Shown here one piece after another: positions 16,022-20,010 of a stretch of 20,010 nucleotides of DNA (position 1 is its first letter; each line of letters opens with the position of its first letter). The position numbers were made by a program, and so were the translations under genes. Origin of the DNA: an uncultured Bacilli bacterium (GTDB lineage: Bacteria; Bacillota_I; Bacilli_A; RF39; UBA660); contig CANQHM010000021.1 in assembly GCA_947623845.1 (NCBI GenBank), forward strand, positions 1 through 20,010, written 5' to 3'. The notes beneath the pieces are model-generated. The model was not told the DNA's origin, did no database searches, and worked only from the letters and a program-made list of their open reading frames with translations.

Positions 16022-16453
16022 ATGAAAATTAATAAAAAAGGGTTTACTTTAGTAGAATTATTAGCAGTTATTGCTATTATTGGAGGATTAATTACGTTTG
16101 CTAGTATGTCTGTGTTAAATTTAATTGAAACTTCTAAGACAGAAACTTTAAAGAAAGCTCGGGAAGCGGTATTAGATGGGGCGTTAACTTATGCTTTAAG
16201 AGAAGTTAATTTAGATGTTTGTTCTAATGGTTTTGCGCCTAATAATGTTAATGCGGTAGATCCTAATGGGAAGAGATGTATTGCTAAAATTTCTGTAAAA
16301 GATTTAAAACAAAAAGCTTATGTTACGGATAACTCTAATACTTGTAGTGAAGATGCAATTGTGGTAATATATAATTCTTATTTAAAAATGCAAGATGGTA
16401 TGCCTTTAGGAGAATTTAAAGTATGGGCTGCCGATGATATATGTAAAGGATGA
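16022..16453 (+). CDS. Small type IV prepilin-like protein
   Basis: The 143-residue protein has a canonical class III signal MKINKKG|FTLVE, with cleavage after G7 and Glu at +5, then the helix LLAVIAIIGGLITFASMSVL. The size and the single short C-terminal domain are those of a major or minor pilin or a ComGC/GspG-type pseudopilin. Four cysteines (C67, C86, C108, C141) could form two disulfides. The start is ATG 16022: AGGTGAT (16011-16017) is a perfect anti-SD match 4 nt before it, and the in-frame GTG at 16013 lies inside that site. The gene is first in a tight operon, with ftsY 6 nt downstream. SRP is known to deliver pseudopilin signal helices to the membrane in other bacteria, so the linkage may be functional; that is inference. 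Confidence 0.85.
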   Translation: MKINKKGFTLVELLAVIAIIGGLITFASMSVLNLIETSKTETLKKAREAVLDGALTYALREVNLDVCSNGFAPNNVNAVDPNGKRCIAKISVKDLKQKAYVTDNSNTCSEDAIVVIYNSYLKMQDGMPLGEFKVWAADDICKG

Positions 16454-16459
16454 TGAGAT

Positions 16460-17443
16460 ATGGGATTTTTTTCTAAATTAAAAAACTTAGTTAGTAGTAA
16501 GAAGGAAGAGAAAGAAGAACAAACTTTAGAAGTATATGATAGTGGGTTAGAAAAAACTCGTAAATCTTTTGTTTCTAAGTTAAATGTTTTGGGGCATACG
16601 TTTACAACAGTTAACGAAGAATACTATGAAGAACTAGAAAATCTACTTATTATGGCGGATATTGGGGTAAATACGGTCGTAAAATTTATGGAACGGTTAC
16701 GTAAAAGAGTTAAAGATGAACATATAACGGATACCTCTTCTTTAAATGAAATTATTATTGATGAATTATTTATTATTTATGTTAATAATGCTTATTTAAG
16801 TGATAAAATTAATTTTGCAGAAGAAGGACCGACAGTTTTATTATTTGTTGGAGTTAATGGCGTCGGTAAAACAACAACCATTGGCAAACTTGCCCAAAAA
16901 TTTAAAAATGAAGGTAAAAAAGTTATGCTTATTGCGGGTGATACCTTTAGAGCTGGGGCGACAGAACAATTAAAAGAGTGGGCCGAGCGCACTAAAAGTA
17001 TCTTCTATGGTAAAGAAGAAGCAGACCCTGCCAGTGTGGTCTTTGATGGTTTAAAAGAAGCTAAAGAAGAAAATGTGGATATCGTCTTAATTGATACGGC
17101 GGGAAGACTTCAAAATAAAGTAAATTTAATGAATGAATTAGATAAAATAAATCGGGTTATTGCGAAATTTATTCCCGAAGCTCCCCATGAGACATTACTA
17201 GTAATTGATGCCACGACTGGTCAAAATGGGATATCCCAAGCTATCGCCTTTAAAGAAATAACTAATATTACGGGGATTGTTTTAACTAAATTAGATGGCA
17301 CTGCTAAAGGTGGTATCGTTCTAGCTATCAAAGAAGAAGTAAACATTCCCGTTAAATATATCGGTTTAGGTGAAGGTGTCGATGATTTAGAAACCTTCGA
17401 TATTGAAAAATATATTTATGGTTTATTTAAGGATTTATTATGA
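16460..17443 (+). CDS. ftsY: Signal recognition particle receptor FtsY
   Basis: FtsY is the membrane-associated SRP receptor GTPase; it pairs with Ffh and hands ribosome-nascent-chain complexes to the Sec translocon. The chain has 327 residues with a short, charged N-terminal stretch instead of the long acidic A domain of E. coli, as usual in Firmicutes. The NG domain has G1 GVNGVGKTTT (131-140), the insertion-box motif DTFRAGATEQ (161-170), G3 DTAGR (212-216) and G4 TKLDG (276-280). It starts 6 nt after the prepilin stop, so the two are likely translationally coupled, and its TGA overlaps the ylxM ATG in ATGA. Confidence 0.98.
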   Translation: MGFFSKLKNLVSSKKEEKEEQTLEVYDSGLEKTRKSFVSKLNVLGHTFTTVNEEYYEELENLLIMADIGVNTVVKFMERLRKRVKDEHITDTSSLNEIIIDELFIIYVNNAYLSDKINFAEEGPTVLLFVGVNGVGKTTTIGKLAQKFKNEGKKVMLIAGDTFRAGATEQLKEWAERTKSIFYGKEEADPASVVFDGLKEAKEENVDIVLIDTAGRLQNKVNLMNELDKINRVIAKFIPEAPHETLLVIDATTGQNGISQAIAFKEITNITGIVLTKLDGTAKGGIVLAIKEEVNIPVKYIGLGEGVDDLETFDIEKYIYGLFKDLL

Positions 17444-17736
17444 ATAGAGTAAATTTATTAGAAATATTTGATATTTATAGTTCCTTACTAACTAATAAAG
17501 AACAAGAAATATTTAAATTATATTATGAAGAAGACTTATCATTAAGTGAAATAAGTGAAAACTTATCGATTACAAGAAGTGCGGTAAGTAAAACTTTAAA
17601 AACAGTGGAAAATAAATTACTTACTTTTGAAGAAAAATTACAAAAACAAGAAATAAAAAAAGAGTTAGAAACGATTCTAAAAGAAGATAATCTTGAAAAT
17701 ATTAAAAAAAGAATAACAAAGATTATCGATTTATAG
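17440..17736 (+). CDS. ylxM: YlxM-family helix-turn-helix protein (UPF0122)
   Basis: The 98-residue protein is predicted to be all helical, with a sigma-70 region 4-like helix-turn-helix: 'TNKEQEIFKLYYEEDLSLSEISENLSITRSAVSKTLKTVENKL'. YlxM (p13 in some species) is found next to ffh and ftsY across Firmicutes; in streptococci it affects SRP function, but its exact job is unclear. The ATG overlaps the ftsY stop by 4 nt (ATGA), which indicates coupled translation, and its own TAG lies in the ribosome binding site of the next gene. The charged C-terminal half is probably a coiled coil. Confidence 0.92.
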   Translation: MNRVNLLEIFDIYSSLLTNKEQEIFKLYYEEDLSLSEISENLSITRSAVSKTLKTVENKLLTFEEKLQKQEIKKELETILKEDNLENIKKRITKIIDL

Positions 17737-17744
17737 GAGGACAT

Positions 17745-18416
17745 ATGAAAGGTAAAATCGTGGTCCTTGAAGGGACAGATTGTTCTGGTAAAGAAACGCA
17801 AACGAGATTATTGGTACAAGCTTTAAAAAAAGAAGGAGTAAAATGTGAACTTATGTCTTTTCCTACTTATGATACACCTACCGGTAGAATAATTGGTGGT
17901 CCGTATCTTGGTAGAGAAAATATGGATTCTTCTTACTTTAAAGAGGGGGCTTTACAAGTCGACCCTAAAGTTGCTTCCTTATATTATGCCGCAGACAGGA
18001 GATATAACCTACCTAAAATTAAAGAATATTTGGAAGAGGGTTATATCATTATTATGGATCGTTATGTCGAAAGTAATATGGCTCATCAAGGAAGTAGAAT
18101 TGATGAGGAAGAAAAACGTCTTAACTTTTATAAATGGTTAGAAAACTTAGAATACGATTTACTAGAAATGCCAAGACCTGATTTAACGATATTACTACAT
18201 ATGCCTTATAAAAAAGCCTTAGAATTAAAAAGAGGAAGAAATATTACGGATGCTTATGAAACTTCCTTCTTACATCTTAAAAATACGGAAGAAGCTTATT
18301 TAGAATTAGCAAAATTACATAATTATAAAATTATAGAATGTGCTAATAAAGATAAATTACGAGATATTTTTGATATTCATAAGGAAGTATTAAAAATAAT
18401 TAAAGAAATGGAGTAG
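17745..18416 (+). CDS. tmk: Thymidylate kinase-like nucleoside monophosphate kinase
   Basis: The 223-residue protein has a P-loop GTDCSGKE (10-17), a DRY motif (D105-Y107, followed by VESNMAHQG) and a late KRGRN region that may serve as the lid. These are the marks of dTMP kinase, which makes dTDP from dTMP and ATP. The P-loop lacks the Arg of the human type, whereas the lid region carries Arg as in the E. coli type. AGGAGG (17735-17740) lies 4 nt before the ATG and overlaps the ylxM stop. In most Firmicutes tmk sits near recR and holB; here it is inside the ylxM-ffh operon. The family assignment is strong; substrate specificity (dTMP versus other deoxynucleotides) is not proven by sequence. 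Confidence 0.88.
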   Translation: MKGKIVVLEGTDCSGKETQTRLLVQALKKEGVKCELMSFPTYDTPTGRIIGGPYLGRENMDSSYFKEGALQVDPKVASLYYAADRRYNLPKIKEYLEEGYIIIMDRYVESNMAHQGSRIDEEEKRLNFYKWLENLEYDLLEMPRPDLTILLHMPYKKALELKRGRNITDAYETSFLHLKNTEEAYLELAKLHNYKIIECANKDKLRDIFDIHKEVLKIIKEME

Positions 18417-18423
18417 ATACATT

Positions 18424-19731
18424 ATGTTTGAATATATGGGAGATAGATTATCTAAAGCAATAAAAAACATTCGTGGTTTAGGAAGAATTACGGAAGAAAA
18501 TATTAATGAAGCTATGAGAGAGATTAGAATGGCTTTACTAGAAGCGGATGTTAACTATCAAGTTGTAAAAGAATTTATTGCTAGTGTTAAAGAAAAAGCT
18601 TTAGGTATGGATGTTTCTAAGTCTTTAAAACCAGATGAATTATTTATAAAACTGGTTAAAGATGAATTAGTAGAATTGCTTGGTAAAGAAGAAGTACCAC
18701 TAGAAACAAATAAATATCCAACTATTTTAATGCTAGTTGGGTTACAAGGTAGTGGTAAAACAACAACAGCAGGAAAACTTGCTAATTATTTACGCAAGAA
18801 ACATGCTAAAAAACCTTTGCTAGTTGCTTGTGACATTTATCGTCCTGCCGCAATCGATCAATTAAAAACGATTGGGAAAAGCTTAGATATTCCGGTTTAT
18901 GAACATGGTAAGACGAAAGTAAATGATATAGTTTTGGAAGCCCTAGATTATGCGAAAGAAAATCATAATGATTATATCATAATCGATACTGCTGGGCGTT
19001 TACATATCGATGAAGATTTAATGAACGAATTAAAAGGTATTGAAGAATTAGTCCATCCGCATGAAACAATCTTAGTTATCGATGCCATGATGGGGCAAGA
19101 TGCGATTAATGTTATTAATGGATTTAATAATAATTTACATTTAACCGGGGTTATTCTAACAAAATTAGATGGTGATACTAAAGGTGGAGTAGCACTATCT
19201 GTAAGACATTTAACTAATGTCCCTATTAAATTTGTGGGAGATAGTGAAAAACTAGATGGTTTAAGTCCATTCCATCCTGAAAGAATGGCATCACGTATTT
19301 TAGATATGGGGGACATTTTATCTATTGCTGAGAAAGTCGAAGATGTAATTGATGAACAAGAAGCTTTAGATGTGGCTAAAAAAATGAAAAAAGGCGATTA
19401 TGACTTAAATGACTTTTTAACTAATTTAAAACAAATTCAAAAACTAGGGCCTCTAGAAAAGATTTTAAAAATGCTTCCACAAGCAAGAAATATGGGTCTT
19501 AATAATGTGACGATTAATCCTAAAGATTTAAAACATATTGAAGCCATAGTATTATCTATGACAATGGAAGAACGCAAACATCCTGAGATCTTAAAAGCAA
19601 GTCGAAAAATAAGAATCAGTAAAGGTTGTGCCAGAAGTGTTGAAGAAATCAATCGTTTATTAAAACAATTTGAAGAAATGAAAAAAATGATGAAACAACT
19701 ATCTAACGGAAATATGAAAATGCCATTCTAA
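18424..19731 (+). CDS. ffh: Signal recognition particle protein Ffh
   Basis: Ffh is the SRP GTPase that binds signal sequences and the SRP RNA. The NG domain has G1 GLQGSGKTTT (106-115), 'DIYRPAAIDQL', G3 DTAGR (188-192) and 'TKLDGDTKGG'. The Met-rich M domain covers about 297-435. The SRP RNA-binding motif is present as SRKIRISKGCARSVEEIN (from ~393), with GCA where most bacteria have GSG. The 435-residue length is slightly short, with a brief C-terminus ending NMKMPF. A GGAG at 18410-18413 lies 10 nt before the ATG, overlapping the end of the kinase gene. It is the last gene of the operon; SRP RNA is not seen in the window. Confidence 0.98.
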   Translation: MFEYMGDRLSKAIKNIRGLGRITEENINEAMREIRMALLEADVNYQVVKEFIASVKEKALGMDVSKSLKPDELFIKLVKDELVELLGKEEVPLETNKYPTILMLVGLQGSGKTTTAGKLANYLRKKHAKKPLLVACDIYRPAAIDQLKTIGKSLDIPVYEHGKTKVNDIVLEALDYAKENHNDYIIIDTAGRLHIDEDLMNELKGIEELVHPHETILVIDAMMGQDAINVINGFNNNLHLTGVILTKLDGDTKGGVALSVRHLTNVPIKFVGDSEKLDGLSPFHPERMASRILDMGDILSIAEKVEDVIDEQEALDVAKKMKKGDYDLNDFLTNLKQIQKLGPLEKILKMLPQARNMGLNNVTINPKDLKHIEAIVLSMTMEERKHPEILKASRKIRISKGCARSVEEINRLLKQFEEMKKMMKQLSNGNMKMPF

Positions 19732-19736
19732 AATAC

Positions 19737-19766
19737 TTGCATTTTCTGTAAATTTGTGTATATAAT
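19737..19766 (+). promoter_or_regulatory. Promoter of a small RNA downstream of ffh
   Basis: TTGCAT (19737-19742), an 18-nt spacer and a perfect TATAAT (19761-19766) form a good SigA promoter. No protein start follows; transcription from ~19773 would meet a terminator within about 80 nt. Confidence 0.65.
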
Positions 19767-19772
19767 ATATGT

Positions 19773-19849
19773 AGAAACAAAAAAAGAGATACCATGTTCC
19801 AATGTGGTGCTCTTACCTAGTTTGTTTTCGGTATAAAAGCACCTTTTTT
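19773..19849 (+). ncRNA. Putative antisense (antitoxin) small RNA
   Basis: The segment from the promoter to the terminator is about 77 nt without an ORF. Its 5' half is an open, A-rich stretch followed by CCATGTTCCAA (19792-19802). This can pair with the start-codon region of the convergent minus-strand ORF (plus-strand CCATGCTACCAA, 19928-19939): 11 pairs with one bulge and one G-U. The 3' half is the hairpin at 19806-19843 with six T. A short RNA with its own promoter, antisense complementarity to a toxin-like start and a shared terminator zone is the layout of type I antitoxins such as par/Fst. The 5' end is estimated. Confidence 0.5.
19806..19849 (+). terminator. Terminator of the small RNA, with a nested hairpin readable from the minus strand
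   Basis: GGTGCTCTTACC (19806-19817) pairs with GGTATAAAAGCACC (19830-19843), imperfect only at one C-A pair and two extra bases, followed by six T. A second hairpin CACCTT (19840-19845) / AAGGTG (19850-19855) overlaps it and can end transcription from either side. Confidence 0.7.
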
Positions 19850-19931
19850 AAGGTGTTTTATTATTATTGTTGTTGTCAATTATGCGAGCTATTAAAGTAA
19901 GTATGACAACTAGCATAACAAGAAATTCCAT
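19848..19931 (-). CDS. Putative small hydrophobic type I toxin (27 aa)
   Basis: The ORF encodes MEFLVMLVVILTLIARIIDN followed by a short polar NNNNKTP end: one membrane helix and a hydrophilic tail. This is the pattern of Fst/Ldr-type toxins, whose Fst member ends its helix in ISRVLDEE; here the same place reads IARIIDNN. An AAAGGG lies about 10 nt before the ATG. The stop codon is in the hairpin shared with the convergent small RNA. The ORF is too short for statistics to prove it; support comes from the whole layout. The promoter would lie beyond the window. The alternative is an untranslated RNA. Confidence 0.45.
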   Translation of the reverse strand: MEFLVMLVVILTLIARIIDNNNNNKTP

Positions 19932-19969
19932 GCTACCAAAACCCTTTCTAAAAAAGATATTTGTATCAT
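19910..19969 (-). CDS. Possible 19-aa leader ORF overlapping the toxin start
   Basis: ATG 19969 follows a perfect AGAGGTGAT (19982-19974) by 4 nt, the same arrangement as the small prepilin start. The ORF (MIQISFLERVLVAWNFLLC) ends at a TAG (19912-19910) inside the 27-aa ORF, overlapping it by 22 bases in another frame. It could drive coupled translation of the toxin, as mok does for hok, or it could be the true product. Confidence 0.35.
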   Translation of the reverse strand: MIQISFLERVLVAWNFLLC

Positions 19970-20010
19970 AGAAATCACCTCTTTAGTTGTAAACATCTTT
20001 TTGGATAAAA

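Noticed and set aside
19773..19849. SRP (4.5S/scRNA) RNA after ffh
   Set aside because: The conserved GGAAGCAGC-type apical loop is absent; the shape fits a small antisense RNA better.

Overview
This is a low-GC (visibly AT-rich) Firmicutes/Bacilli chromosome segment using the standard bacterial code (TGA serves as a stop, for example in ftsY). The housekeeping content (miaB, rpsO-pnp, RNase J, ftsY-ylxM-ffh), the Gram-positive Shine-Dalgarno sequences and the many large surface proteins fit an uncultured gut Bacilli lineage near the RF39/Erysipelotrichales/Mollicutes relatives. That placement is inference; no marker phylogeny was run.

Layout. Positions 3-614 hold the 3' end of a cut-off surface-type protein. 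695-2251 is an AlbA/Schlafen-type ATP-binding regulator, followed by a roughly 400 bp tandem repeat array (2282-2675) that reads in the same frame as that gene but is broken by stops. 2765-4177 is miaB. 4337-6301 is a large secreted protein with a TasA/camelysin-like N-terminus and a formylglycine-generating-enzyme-like C-terminus; its promoter holds a perfect palindrome. 6493-9115 is the rpsO-pnp unit with a structured S15-type leader. 9174-14208 is a surface-protein block: two large prepilin-like proteins with Ig-like domains and unrelated cysteine-rich tails, plus a membrane-anchored protein between them. 14249-15910 (minus) is RNase J. 16022-19731 is a tight operon: small prepilin, ftsY, ylxM, a thymidylate-kinase-like gene, ffh. 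The last 280 bp look like a compact type I toxin-antitoxin locus with convergent transcripts.

How the parts fit. Three prepilin-like genes and one TasA-like protein point to an elaborate surface apparatus. The small prepilin is the first gene of the SRP operon (FtsY and Ffh), which makes sense because SRP is known to target pilin-type N-terminal helices in other bacteria. The assembly machinery (prepilin peptidase, ATPase, platform protein, SipW-type peptidase) is not in the window. The most unusual items are the diversified prepilin/Cys-rich tandem pair, the prepilin-SRP operon, the palindromic operator at 4231-4253, the in-frame repeat array after the AlbA gene and the putative toxin-antitoxin locus at 19737-20010.
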